Below, piece after piece: positions 23,576 through 35,912 of a stretch of 64,000 bases of DNA. Under the pieces are notes generated by a model. That model was given only the letters and a program-made list of their open reading frames with translations. It ran no database searches and was not told where the DNA came from. Made by a program: the position numbers and the translations under genes. Positions within the stretch are counted from its first letter, which is position 1. Each line of letters opens with the position of its first letter. The DNA is from Cunninghamia lanceolata. Taxonomy: Eukaryota > Streptophyta > Pinopsida > Cupressales > Cupressaceae. The stretch is from positions 4,774,001 to 4,838,000 of the forward strand of contig BSBN01000242.1 of assembly GCA_027924645.1 (NCBI GenBank), in the 5' to 3' direction.

Positions 23576-25565
23576 GTGGAAGATTGTCAATCTTTGCATG
23601 GTTTAATGATCCTGCTCCTTGAGATACTTTGGTGAATAGTTTTGGGTTGGGAGTATGACAACTATGTGAAATTATGTAGTTTTGCAGTCTTCATTATGAA
23701 AATATAGTGTGTCTGTCAAATACCTTTGCTTAAAACTTTGTCAAGCTTTATAATTGTTCCTGTGCATCTGAGCCTTTTTGAGGGTTTGCTTCTCTGAAGA
23801 CATTGACGAGATAAAACCCTAGTGAATCGATGCTTCCATCCTCAGCAACATATGTAATCCTTTAAGAGACCTTGGTCTCCAGAGATATAGATCTCTTGAA
23901 GATCTGAGTGTGTGTATTCAGCAATTAATTTTAAACCTTTGCAAATTATGAAATGTCATCTCTCTGATGCATTCTATCAAATAGTTCACACGTCTTAGGC
24001 TTGCTTTCACATTTTGCATACATGAGTACCAGACCAATTCCTATTATTTTATTTGCTGATCAAATCTCTATTGTGGCACATACTAATAGTATGGAATTTA
24101 GTTTTCGACTGCCACTTTCTTTTGCTCGAAAATCTCTAAACCCTTTTTCAATAAATCCTTTTTGTGCATATCCTACAATCATTGCTTCCATTAGATGGTA
24201 ATCCTTGAGGCATTCTATCAAGCAATTCATGTGCCCAGGTAGTGCTTCCTCATTTTACATTTATGTCAACCAAAGTTTTCCTATGTTGTTATTATTATTA
24301 TTAGAACGTGTAAGACTATATTATTATTATTATTGTATGAGGTAACATGTATTCCTATGTTATGCTGTGTTAAAATCCAGTCTGATTGTTAGGGGAACGT
24401 GGGGAGAATGTTAATAAATATTTTATTCCTACTAGCCCTGGAATTTGATGGTCTCTGGACGGTTTTCCAAATATAGTAATATTGTGTTTATGTGATGAGT
24501 GTTATAAATTTATGGGAAGGAGCATCGTAATTTGATTATATTATTATCAAAGTTCAAGAGGAATATATAAGCAATTTGTGGAATAGAGTTAACAAAATTA
24601 AATGAGATAAATTATTGTTATTTCACTTCTTATGTATGATAGGATATTTATAAAGAATATATAGTTTACGGTTGAAATACTCTTGTAAAACATTATAGCA
24701 TAGGTAAGAGTTGTGGTTTGAACCTAGAATAGAATGAATAGACTTGATGGAAATATAAATGTCTTGACAGGATTTGGAAATGTTGTTATTAATGTTTTAG
24801 GGTATATAGTAGAATTTATTACGGTGCTATTGTGTGATTTTGATTTTAAAGAGATGACATAATCTTATGTGATAATAAATAGTATTATAGTAAGAAAGAA
24901 TGAAGAATGTTTAAGTAAATAGTTAAATTGAGTCAACAAGCTATATATGAATAATTTGGTGCAGTTAATAAATCAATTTAGTCTCTTATGCCTTTTGTAG
25001 TGTAAGTAATCTTCTCTTAGCAAACGAGGTTGCTTAACTTGTTTATTTGAGATTAGCAAGTGATTAAATGGTTTGTGTAATTAATTAAATCCTTGTGAAT
25101 TAGAACTACTAGAGTACACTGGTATCACCTATCCTTTCATGAATGAATGAATATGATTCGATGTCATTCTATCTTCAATTGTTTGAAAATACTATTTTGA
25201 GAACATATATGTTACTTTGTAGATTAAAGGATCAGCAACTTGTGATCTTGTATGTACAATGGAAGATGAAAGTGTTGCATCATGAATGATTGTTGTATTC
25301 CTACATTATGTATCAATGATTGTCATAAGTTCATGTGTTGAGAATGTATTTTCTATTTAAGCATTTAGTCATAGAGAATAATATTATATGATGAACTAGA
25401 TTTCTTATGTGTCATTATATCTAATTCGACCCTATGGTTGCAAAATTTGTTCTCTGACCGAACTACAATGCATCTGCATTGAGCATACGTAGGCAAGGCC
25501 ATTTGAGATGAGCCCTTGAGGAAGTAGGTCGGGCCTTAGGCTAGTATATAGTTCTCTTTTATGTT
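23576..25565. other. AT-rich intergenic DNA, no gene seen
   Basis: Two short TTA microsatellites at about 24288-24303 and 24318-24335. A TATATA-containing stretch near 25545 may belong to the same old LTR as 40038-40220, since element C is inserted between them. No coding motif recognised. Confidence 0.5.
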
Positions 25566-25570
25566 ATTGA

Positions 25571-26118
25571 TGTTAGGGCTAGCCGGTAGAAGATATCAAT
25601 TAAATGCAAATAAAGATTAAATAGAGGAATGGAAATACACAGAAATAATAATAGCAAGAGACAAGTTTTAACGTGGTTCACCCAAACTCAGGATACATCC
25701 ACCAAATAGAGAGTCCAATTTTATTATCTAGTAAATCAAACTGATTACAACCAACAATGCTTGCAACTCAATACCGTTGCAAATGCTACAATACAATATC
25801 AATGGAAACCCTAACTCTTAGCCACTTTTATCAAGTCTTTTGTCGGTTACAAAAATAGGGTTTTTTTATGTCAGCCAATAGAAAATAACTCCCAACACCT
25901 TAATAAAATAATAGGCAATTTTTTCTTTGGGAGCGTTGCCCCCAGACCCCCATTGTGGGCTCTGCCCCCCAGCCCCCGCTAGGGGGATAAGCTCCCTGGG
26001 CCCCGCAGGAGGGGCTCTGCCCCCTGCACTCCCCCGTTAAATAATTTGGGGGGAAACCGTGCCAATAAAAGTGGGGTAAGTTTAACCTCCAAGTTTGATT
26101 AGGCTCCATATAACAACA
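25571..26118 (-). repeat. 3' LTR of copia element C (548 bp)
   Basis: Plus-strand ends TGTTAGGG...ATAACAACA. A strikingly G-rich minus-strand tract lies at about 25931-26035 (at least seven runs of 3-6 G), unlike the AT-rich surroundings. Confidence 0.93.
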
Positions 26119-26130
26119 ATCTCCCACTTG
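26119..26130 (-). promoter_or_regulatory. Polypurine tract of copia element C
   Basis: Minus strand AAGTGGGAGAT directly before the 3' LTR. A second CCAAGTGGGAGAT-like tract lies about 30 bases further inside. Confidence 0.75.
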
Positions 26131-26251
26131 GAGACTGATCAAACTCCACACCATATCATCTCCCACTTGGAGATCGAGCATAACATTGCTGACCCTATAG
26201 CTCCCACTGGAAATAAGCACCCTAGACTCTGTTGTTCTATTTTTTTAATTT

Positions 26252-28644
26252 TCAGTCTAGAAGACCAACCGAAGTTGAAAAGGAGCTCAACTTCTCCCTT
26301 GTCACTACCTTTGTAAACATATCCGCTGGATTTTCATCTGTATGCATCTTTTCCAGCCGTAATTCTCCATCATCCATCACCAACCAAATAAAGTGATACC
26401 TCAACTGTATGTGTTTGGTTTTTGAATGCAAGGTAGAATTCTTTACAAGATGTATGGCACTCTGGCTATCTGTAAACAAATAACTGTTAACCTGTTGTTT
26501 GTCCAATTCTTCCATGAAAGATGGTAGCCATATCATCTCCTTGCTTGCCTCTGTTGCAGCTACATATTTTGCCTTTGTGGTGGATAAAACAACCACCTTT
26601 TGCAACCTGAAATCCAACTCACCGTTGTCCCACCTATAGTAAAGACATAACCCGTAGTACTCTGCCTGGTATCAATATCCCCTACCAAATTTGAGTCTAC
26701 ATAACCTACTAAATCAGTATTAGAGCCTCCAAAACATAAATGTTTATTGGATGTACCTCTCAAATATCTGAGAATCTATTTTACTGCATTCCAATGCTCC
26801 AATTCGGGGTGACTCATATACTTGCTTACGACTCCTACAACAAGTGCAATATCTGGTCTCGTGCATACCATGGCATACATTAAACTTCCTACAACTGAAG
26901 CATATGGTACCTTGGATATTTTGTCTTCCTCCTCTAGTGTCTTAGGACACATCTCCTTAGTCAATTTCAAATGACTAGGCAAAGGTGTGCTGACAGCTTT
27001 TGCATTCTCCATATGGAATCTCTGCAACACCTTTTCAACATAATGAGCCTGAGCTAAAGTCAATTTTCTGTTATTCCTATCTTTGCAAATTTTCATACCA
27101 AGGATTTGTTTTGCTGCCCCCAAATCCTTCATAGAAAATGATTGTGCTAATTGCTGTTTTAACTCTTATGTGATCCATGTTAGAACCAGCTACAAGCATG
27201 TCATCAACATATAAACATAAAATAATGTAGTTGTCATTATCCAACCTCTTAAAATAAACACAATGGTCAGAATTACACCAGTTGTAGCCTTGCTCAGCCA
27301 TAAAACTATCAAATTTCAAATACCATTGCCGAGGTTTTTGTTTCAGGCCATACAAACTCTTCTTCAATCTACACACCTATTTCTCCTTACCTTTGACCTC
27401 AAATCCTTGGGTCTATTCCATATATATCTCCTCCTCCAAATCACCACGGAGAAAGGCATTTTTCACATCTAGTTGTTCCAATGCAAGTCTTCAGTAGCCA
27501 CAACTTAAAACAGTACGAATAGAAGTCATCTTAACAATCAGAGAAAAAATCTCATCAAAATCAATGCCCTTTTTCTGTGCAAATCCTTTTACAACTAACC
27601 TGGCTTTAAATCTTTTCTTACCTCCATTTTTCTCTTTCAGCCTATAAACCTATTTGTTTGGTAAAGCCTTTTTACCTGCAGGCAACTTACATAATTCCCA
27701 AGTCTTATTTTTCAGCAAGGAGTCCATTTCTTGTTTCATTGCAAGATCCCACTAAACCTATGTATCCACCTCCATAGCTTCATCATACCATTCTAGTTCA
27801 CTAGCATTTGTTAACAAAATAGAATACAAAGAAGGAGAAAACCTTCCAGGAGGTCTACTTAGCCTTGTTGACCGTCTAACACTCACTGGAGTTTGTGGTA
27901 TTTCTTGTTGTTGTTGCGGAGCATGAGGAACCACTGGAACATCACTATTTGGAGTATCATCTAGCACCACATAATGCTTTTCTTTCTTCTCATGTTACTG
28001 CAACTGATCTTTGTACAACACCTTCTCATTAAATGTAACATCCCTACTTCTCACAATTTTTTGATTTTCAAAATCCCAAAGCCTATAACCAAATTCATCA
28101 ATGCCATATCCAATGAAAGTACATTTTTTGATTTTGCATCCAGCTTGGTTCTATTTTCAGAATCTACATGTGCAAATGCTTCACATCCAAAGGTTTTAAG
28201 AAAAGAATAACTCACATTCTTACATGTTCATGCTTCCTCTAGAATACCACAGCCCAAAGGAACTGAAGGACCTCTATTAATTAAATATACAACGGTGTTG
28301 ACAACCTCTACCCACATGTTTAAAGGTAGCCCAACATGCAATATCATGGTCCTTGCACAATCCATTATTGTCCTATTCATGCATTTAGCCACTCCATTTT
28401 TCTATGGAGTCCCTGGAACTGTTTTCTGCCTACGAATTCCATTAAAGGAACAATATCCTCAAATTATTTGCTACAATACTCACCGCCATTATCAGATCTG
28501 AGACATTTTAATCTTTTACCTATCTCATTCTCAACCAAGCTTCTCCATTTCTTAAATGTTTCAAATACATCAGATTTCTGCCTAAGGAAATAAATCCATA
28601 CCTTCCTAGTTGCATCATCTATGAATGTAACATAATTCCGAGAG
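26252..28644 (-). pseudogene. pol: Element C integrase core, reverse transcriptase and RNase H
   Basis: Left of element D, pol resumes in register with GSRNYVTFIDDATRKVWIYF and LKCLRSDNGGEY of the integrase core. Then come a linker (RRSTRLSRPPGRFSPS), RT (NKTWELCKLPAGKKALPNK, LEQLDVKNAFLRGDLEEEIYM, LYGLKQKPRQWYLKFD, LCLYVDDMLVAG) and RNase H (GYVDSNLVGDIDTRQSTTGY, EASKEMIWL, TDSQSAIHL, TKHIQLRYHF, ADMFTKVV), ending at a stop at 26252. Multiple stops and frameshifts lie near 28000-28450, 27750, 27130 and 26600. Confidence 0.9.
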
Positions 28645-28649
28645 CCACT

Positions 28650-30615
28650 TGTAGTGCTTCTATCTTGGGTGTTGTTGTCTTTACATTGATGTCAAAATGT
28701 TGATGATCATGGTGATGATCTCTCAGATCTCTCAGTGACATGGGTTAACATGGTGGTGATCTCTCAGATCTTTTAATGACATAGTTTTGTGAAGTTGCAG
28801 TGGCTTGGTCATCTCAGTGAATCACAGTGGCATAGTCTTCAATGGTATATCAATGGCATAGTCTTCATTGTATCAAGGTGTGACATTTGATCTTCAGGTT
28901 TGCCTATCAATTTCATTTGTCATAGTCATTTGTTGCATCTCATTTATTGGTCTGCCACATTCATATGTTGTGTGTTTTGTGTTCTCATATGTCAAAATCA
29001 CAAAATGCCTAAACAATCAAATGTTATTTATCATTGTTGAAGGATAAATTTTTTCATGTCTTCCATAGTTGTCTTATCTCTGTCATAGTTTATGGTGTCT
29101 CATGTAGTTCTCCTATACATGGTATTGTATTCATGGTTGTTAAAGTTATTCAAGTGTTAAATCAAGTAATTGTCATTGTGTCCTATGTTGTGTTCTTATC
29201 TTATTATTATCTAAAGGAGTTCTGAGACATGTAGTCAATTAGTATGTCACTGCAGTTATAAATGGTGGCTTATCATTATCTAATGGTTTCTGAGATTAGT
29301 ATGTTAGATGCTATGAAGGGTCATTTTCCTAAACATCAAAATCTTTGTTAAAGACCCTAAATTAAACTTATGTCACCCTTCCTAAACCCTCACCTTCCCA
29401 TTAATTCACTTTTGTTTTAACTACCAGTTGACCGGTCGGAATGGAAAGAGTCACTTAAGTGACAATGTTAAGGGTGTGATAACGTTGTTTTGACCAGCTC
29501 CTTTCATTAGGTGTCCGGTTAATTAGTGGAGGCTCCAAATGTTAGGCGGGAAAAAGCCTATCGATGGCTGTGGTTTAAAAGACTAATGGTGGGCTCATTC
29601 AATCGAATGGATAAGTTTTAAAAAGGCAAAAGAGCAACAGTCGGCATGTCATCAAATTTGACGTTGACTGTGCATTCAAAAGTCAAAAAAATTATGCTTG
29701 TTTCTTTTTTTTTTTACAATGAAGATCAAAAGGTGTGAAGATAGAAAGTTTTTGAAGATGGAAAGTTTCTTAATATGATTTAATTGGATTTGGCATGTGA
29801 ATCGACTAGTTCTTGTTAAAATAGAAATATTTGATATGGATGGAAATATATATGTAATGCTTTTGAGGGTGATTTTTTTTTAAGTAATGTGTGAGACTTT
29901 TGTTTGGATAGATTGATATTGGGATTTGATTTTTGTGTTTTGAGAAGGATCATGTCAGTGTTTTGTAGAGAAAATATCATATCAGTGTGCAGAGAAGAAG
30001 GATGTTAAAGTTGAGGAGAAGGAATATCTATTTGTAAATTTGAAATGAATTTTTTTTGTTGAATTGCAGAGGTATGATAAGATTTTGAAGACCAGATTGA
30101 TCAAATGTTATGGAGATGATGAATATTGCAAACAAAGTGTTGAGATGTCAATTTAGTCCATTAATTTGCAGAAAAAAATGTATATTTGTTGAAAGAAGTT
30201 GAACAAAAGAGATAAGGTATTGAATCAGATTGAAATAGGGAAACCCCCTGATTTTATTTTGTTCATTGTTCCTCAGATGATGATAGTCAGTGAGACTTGA
30301 GATGAAAATCAATATGCCAGTGAGGCAAAATTGTATATGTCAGTGAGGCAAAATTGTATATGTCAGTGAGACAATTGTAAACTTGAAGTTTTTCATTTAA
30401 GCCAGTGAGGTAGTTTGAGTGGTTTTTCTACCCCTAAAGGGTTTTCCACTCGGTAATATTTTGTGTCAAAATATTTTGTGTTGATGTTCTGCATATTTTC
30501 ATATCTGTTTGAAAATTTGGTGATTGTGAAATCAAAGTTCATTAAAATTTTGAAAGGTGATAAATTTTTTTATCAACACTGATTCACCCCCCCTCTTAGT
30601 GTTGAGTGTACTACA
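28650..30615 (+). repeat. 5' LTR of copia element D (1966 bp)
   Basis: Starts TGTAGTGC, ends CTACA. It contains a direct repeat of about 24 bp (GTCAGTGAGGCAAAATTG..., about 30315-30365), and a short segment near 30130, that the 3' LTR lacks. Confidence 0.93.
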
Positions 30616-30617
30616 AT

Positions 30618-30630
30618 TGGTATCAGAGCC
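30618..30630 (+). promoter_or_regulatory. Primer binding site of copia element D
   Basis: TGGTATCAGAGCC, exact initiator-Met-tRNA complement, two bases after the LTR. Confidence 0.92.
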
Positions 30631-30687
30631 TGGTTCCCTGTAAAGGCTTAATAAGCTTGGGTAGATCATATATTTGGAGTACTTGTC

Positions 30688-33600
30688 ATGGCAAGTCAAG
30701 AAGGTTATTCAAACTACAAAGCACCTATGTTTGATGGGTCTAACTGTGCATTTTGGAAGTTTAGGATGGAGTCATATTTGTCATCTTTGGGGTATGATGT
30801 GTATGCTGCCACTGAAACTGCATATACTGCTACAAATCCTCCTGTAACAGCTGATGAGAAAAGGACATATGAAAATAATGCTAAGGCTAAAAATGCAATA
30901 TGTTGTGGCTTAACCAATGATATACTTGTCAAAATCATGGAGTGTAAGATAGCTAAGGCAATTTGGGACAAGTTGTCCAATATTTATCAAGGAGATGATA
31001 AAATCAAAGAAGCAAAATTACAATCCTATAGGGCCAAATTTGAAAGTCTCAAGATGAGTGATGATGAGAAAGTGGCAGAATATCTTCTAAGAGTTCAAGA
31101 ATTTGTAAGTGTTATAAGAGGATTGGGTGATTCTTTGGAAGAAAAGACAGTTGTTACAAAAGTCTTAAGGACTTTAAATTCAAAATATGAGTCCAAAGTG
31201 TCTACAGTTGAGGAAAGAGATTTAAGCAAAGTAACCTTTGATGAACTTCATGCCACATTCACAGCTTATGAGATGAGAATCAATAATGATATACCTTCAA
31301 GCAAAGAAGCTGCTTTCAAATCAGTCAAAAAGGAGAAAGAGATAAAATTTGAATCAGAGGAGTTGGATGAAGATCAAGAAATATCCCTTGCAAGCAAGTT
31401 AAAAAAGACATCTATTGGCAAGTACAAAGGTAAGCTTCCATTCAAATGTTTTGAGAGTGGAAAGATTAGACACCATACAGCTAAGTGTCCTTATAAGGAC
31501 TTAGACAGTGATGAAGATGAAAACAAGAAGCAATTCAAAAAGAAATAGTTTGTTTCTAGAAGGAAAAACAATTTCAAAAAGAAAAGAAGTTTGTTTACTA
31601 AAAATGCTGATGTGACTGAAAGTGATTCAGATGATTTTCTTGAGGAAGATGCAGAGACTTTGTTTATGGCTGTTCTAAATGAAGTGCAAAATGAAAAATG
31701 TGAAGAACAATCAAATAATTGTGAAGCTATTATTAATTTTGAAGGAGAATTGAAGTGTGCATTAAGTCCAGTCAAGAAGCTTAAAAAGGAGATCATTGCA
31801 CAAAGAAGTTAGTTTCAAAAGGATAATGAAATCATGAAAAATAAATTAACTGATTATGAGAAGCAGATTACTGATCTAAAATTGTCTCTTGAAAAAAGTA
31901 AGAGAATTATTGATGTTAAGAGTAAAGAGTTGAATAACAAGGACAAGGAGTGTCATACACTTGAAGCTGAAATTGTGGATCTGAGAAGAAGACTTGATAT
32001 GTACAGAAGTAGTGATAAACTTGATGATCTCCTTGACAGACAAAAAGGATTCAAAGATAAATCAGGTCTTGGATTTGAAGAGGGACAAAGATCTCAAAAG
32101 TCTAATGCAAATGATAAATCAATCATAAGGACAACAAACTACAAAAGGAATGAAACTTTCAAGTATAATATTTATTTTATTGGATATTGTTTTTGTTGCA
32201 ACAGGTTTGGACGTAAAGCTAGTGAATGCAGATTTGGAGTTAGAAGAGGAATGCATTTATTTCCATTCATGTTTTTAAGAAGTTTGAATTGTCACAATTG
32301 TAAAAATTTTGGGCATATTGCCAAATTTTGTAGACCTTCTTTGCAAATGCAGCAAACTACAAGGAATACCATTCTAGGATTGTCTTCTTTAAGTCCTGAT
32401 AAGAAGTTACTTGTTTGGAAACCTAAGGTGATCAATAAGAGCTTTGATGTCATGATTGCACAAGCTTCTTTTCATGTCAAAAAGAAAGAACAATGGGTGA
32501 TTGATAGTGGTTGTTCTGATCAAATGACAGGAGACAAAGATAAGTTTGTTAAATTTGAAGACATTGATGAAGGATCTGTTATGTTTGGGAATAATGATTG
32601 CATCATGATCAAAGGCAAAGGTACAATTCTTCTTGATGATGAAACACCACTACATGATGTGTATTTTGTCGAGGGGCTGAAGCATAACTTGTTAAGTGTT
32701 AGTCAAATATGTGATAATGGCTTTAATGTTGTTTTTGATGCACATGGATGTGAGATCAAAAAGAAATCAGGTAAAGTTATTGCAGCAGGTCTAAGGACTA
32801 GTGGTAACATCTACAATCTTCATAAATTTGAAACTAAAAGTGTTGATAGCCATATTTGTTTCATGGGTCAAATTGAAGAAAGCTGGTTGTGGCATAGGAG
32901 ACTTGGTCATGTGAATTTCGACAATCTTGTGAGAATCAACAGGAATCACAATGTAAGAAACATGCCTCATATTTCAAAACCAAGCAATACTACATGCAAA
33001 GAGTGTTAGATGGGTAAGCAAACCAAGGTTAGTTTCAAACCTAAGGAATATTTTACTTCAAAACCTCTACAGCTTGTGCATTCAGATTTGTGTGGTCCTA
33101 CAAGGACTAAAGCATTAGGAGGTGAAAAATATTTTGTGCTTTTCATTGATGATTTTTCAAGAATGACATGGGTAACATTCTTAAGGCATAAATCAGAGGC
33201 TTTTGATAGATTCAAAATCTTCAAAAAAATGGTTGAAAAAGAATTTGATTTCAAGATAAAATGTTTAAGGTCAGACAATGGAGGAGAATATACTTCAAAG
33301 GAATTTGAGGAGTATTGTGAAAAAAATGGGATAAGAAGGCAATTTTCAACTCTTAGAACTCCACAACAAAATGGAGTGGCTGAAAGAAAGAACATGACTA
33401 TAAAAGAAATGGCAAGAACCTTACTACATGATGCAAATCTGCCTAACATCTATTGGAGAGAAGTTGTTCATACAGCTGTGTATACTTTAAATAGAGTTCA
33501 ATTAAGGGTAAAATCAAATTAAAAGCCTTATGAACTTTGGTATGGTAAGTCAGCTAATGTTGGTTATTTTAAAATTTTTGGAAGTAAGTGTTACATCAAG

Positions 33601-35536
33601 AAAGATAATGATACCTTGAGTAGTTTTGAGTCTAGATGTGATGAAGGTATATTTCTGGGTTATTCTACACATAGCAAAGCATATAAATGCTTTAACAAAA
33701 GACTCAAAAGAATAATTGAAAGTACTAATGTTAAGGTGGATGAGAATTTGCAGCCTTGTATGTAGTTGATTCATGACAATGAAGATGATCATCATTCACA
33801 AAAGGAAGAAGAAATTCAGGTAGAGGAAGAAGCTCCTGAAAAATCAGTTGAAATTAAGACAAAGACTCCTTCAAAGGCATATCAAAGAGATCATCCTCAT
33901 GAGTTGATAATTGGAGACAAGGATAGTGGTGTGTTAACAAGAAGAAAATTTGCTGCTGCACATAATCAAGCACATGTGTGTTTGATATCAGAAATGGAAC
34001 CAAAGAGTTATGTTGAGGCCAGCAAAGATGAAGCCTGGATTAAGGCCATGGAAGAGGACCTAAGTCAAATAGAAAAGAACAAAACATGGGAACTTGTGCC
34101 AAGACCAGAAGGTAAGAATGTCATTGGATCAAAATGGGTATTTAGAAATAAGCTTGATGACAAAGGTAAAGTTGTTAGAAACAAAGCTAGATTGGTTTGC
34201 AAAGGATATTCACAAATTGAAGGAATTGACTTTGATGAGACTTTTGCACTTGTTTCTAGATTAGAAGCTATAAGGATGTTTTTAGCTTTTTCAGTTTATA
34301 AAAATTTCAAGGTATACCAAATGGATGTCAAATCAGCCTTTCTAAATGGTGATATTGAAGAAGAGGTTTACATCGAGCAACCAGAAGGTTTTTTGAATAA
34401 AGAAAAATTAGATCATGTACATAGGTTGAAAAAGGCCTTATATGGGTTAAAGCAAGCTCCAAGGGCTTGGTATTATAGACTGGATAAGTTTTTGCAAGAA
34501 CAAGGATTCACAAAAGGAGGTGTGGACAGTAATTTGTACTACTTAATCAAAGGTGAGGATATTCTAGTTGTTGAAATTTATGTTGATGATATCATTTTTG
34601 GAAGTAATAATAATGATATGAGTCATTCATTTCCTAACATCATGAAATCAGAATTTGAAATGTCTATGTTGGGAGAATTGTCTTTCTTTCTTGGTCTTCA
34701 GATATCTCAGCTTGAAAAGGGAATATTTATCTCACAAAATAAGTATGCCAAAGAGATGTTGAAGAGATTTCAAATGGATGATTGTAAACCTTTGGGTACT
34801 TCTATGGAAATAGGGCATAAGCTAAGTAAAAATGATGAATCACCTGAAGTAGAACAATTTTTGTATAGATCTATGATTGGCAGCCTTTTATATCTCACTG
34901 CTTCTAGGCCTGATATTATGCAGGCTATTTGTCTGGTTGCAAGATTCCAAGCTTGTCCTAAACAATCACATTTGAATGTTGTTAAGAGAATCTTTAGATA
35001 TGTTAAGGGTACACTTGATTTTGGTCTATGGTATCCTAGACACAATGATTTTACACTTCTTGCCTATACAGATGTAGATTGGGCTGGTTGTCCTGATGAC
35101 AGAAAAAAGTACAAGTGGGGCAGCTTTCTTTCTTGGTGGTAGATTGGTTGCATGGCATAGTAAGAAACAAGATTGTGTTTCTCTATCTATAGCTGAAGAT
35201 GAATATATTGCTACTTCTTCATGTTGTACACAGGTGCTTTGGATGGTCCAATCACTTCATGATATCAAGGTTGAGGTAAAAAGACATGTATCTATTCTTT
35301 GTGATAACACTAGTTCTATCAATATGTCAAAGAATCCTATAATGCATTCAAGAACTAAGCACATTTCTATTAGATACCATTTTCTAAGGGAGAAGGTAAT
35401 TGAAAATGAAGTTGTTTTGGAATATGTGCATACAAATGATCAATTGGCTAATATCTTCACAAAACCTTTGCCTAAGGAGATATTTGAATCTTTGAGACAG
35501 AGATTAGGAGTTCTATCTTTTGTCTCTCTTCAATAA
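30688..35536 (+). pseudogene. gag-pol: Element D gag-pol polyprotein, five stops and one frameshift
   Basis: One frame from the ATG at 30688 covers gag (APMFDGSNCAFWKFRMESYL, KLSNIYQGDDKIKEAKL), two zinc-knuckle-like motifs (FKCFESGKIRHHTAKC with one Cys lost; CHNCKNFGHIAKFC), a coiled-coil-like Lys/Glu stretch (about 31815-32010), protease (WVIDSGCSDQMTGD), integrase (WHRRLGHVNFDN, CKEC; HSDLCGP; LRSDNGGEYTS), RT ([43 protein letters not shown]) and RNase H ([41 protein letters not shown]). Stops are at 31546, 31810, 33007, 33520 and 33763. One extra A in a six-A run near 35105 shifts frame in RNase H. Confidence 0.93.
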
Positions 35537-35892
35537 GCTACAAGGATATTGGATTTAGGGGGAGTAGTCTTCTATATTCTTATGATGTCCTGAATCTCAT
35601 TTGAATCATATCATGAAAATTGTACATAATTTGTACATAGTTTTTGTACATATTTGTAAAAAGGATAAGTATATGGTTCTTAGTAGACATCTTTTTATGG
35701 TTGATAGTTTTATAGTATTGTGCATTTGTTCAGTGTGAAGTATAGTGTGGGTTATGACAGAGGTTACTTTTAGATGGCATAGGATTGCATTTAAGAGAAC
35801 ATGACTTTATTGGTTATGGGACATTTTTGCCTTTGACATTTAATGTCAAAAAGGGGGAGAAGTGAAGTGAGTCATGGTTTTGCCATCAATGT

Positions 35893-35912
35893 CAAAGACA
35901 AAGGGGGAGTTT
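35893..35912 (+). promoter_or_regulatory. Polypurine tract of copia element D
   Basis: AAAGACAAAGGGGGAG just before the 3' LTR. A second AAAAAGGGGGAG lies at about 35850. Confidence 0.85.

Noticed and set aside
35537..35912. Envelope-like ORF after pol in element D, as in some SIRE relatives
   Set aside because: Only about 370 non-coding bases separate pol and the 3' LTR, with no frame of useful length. The same holds for element E.
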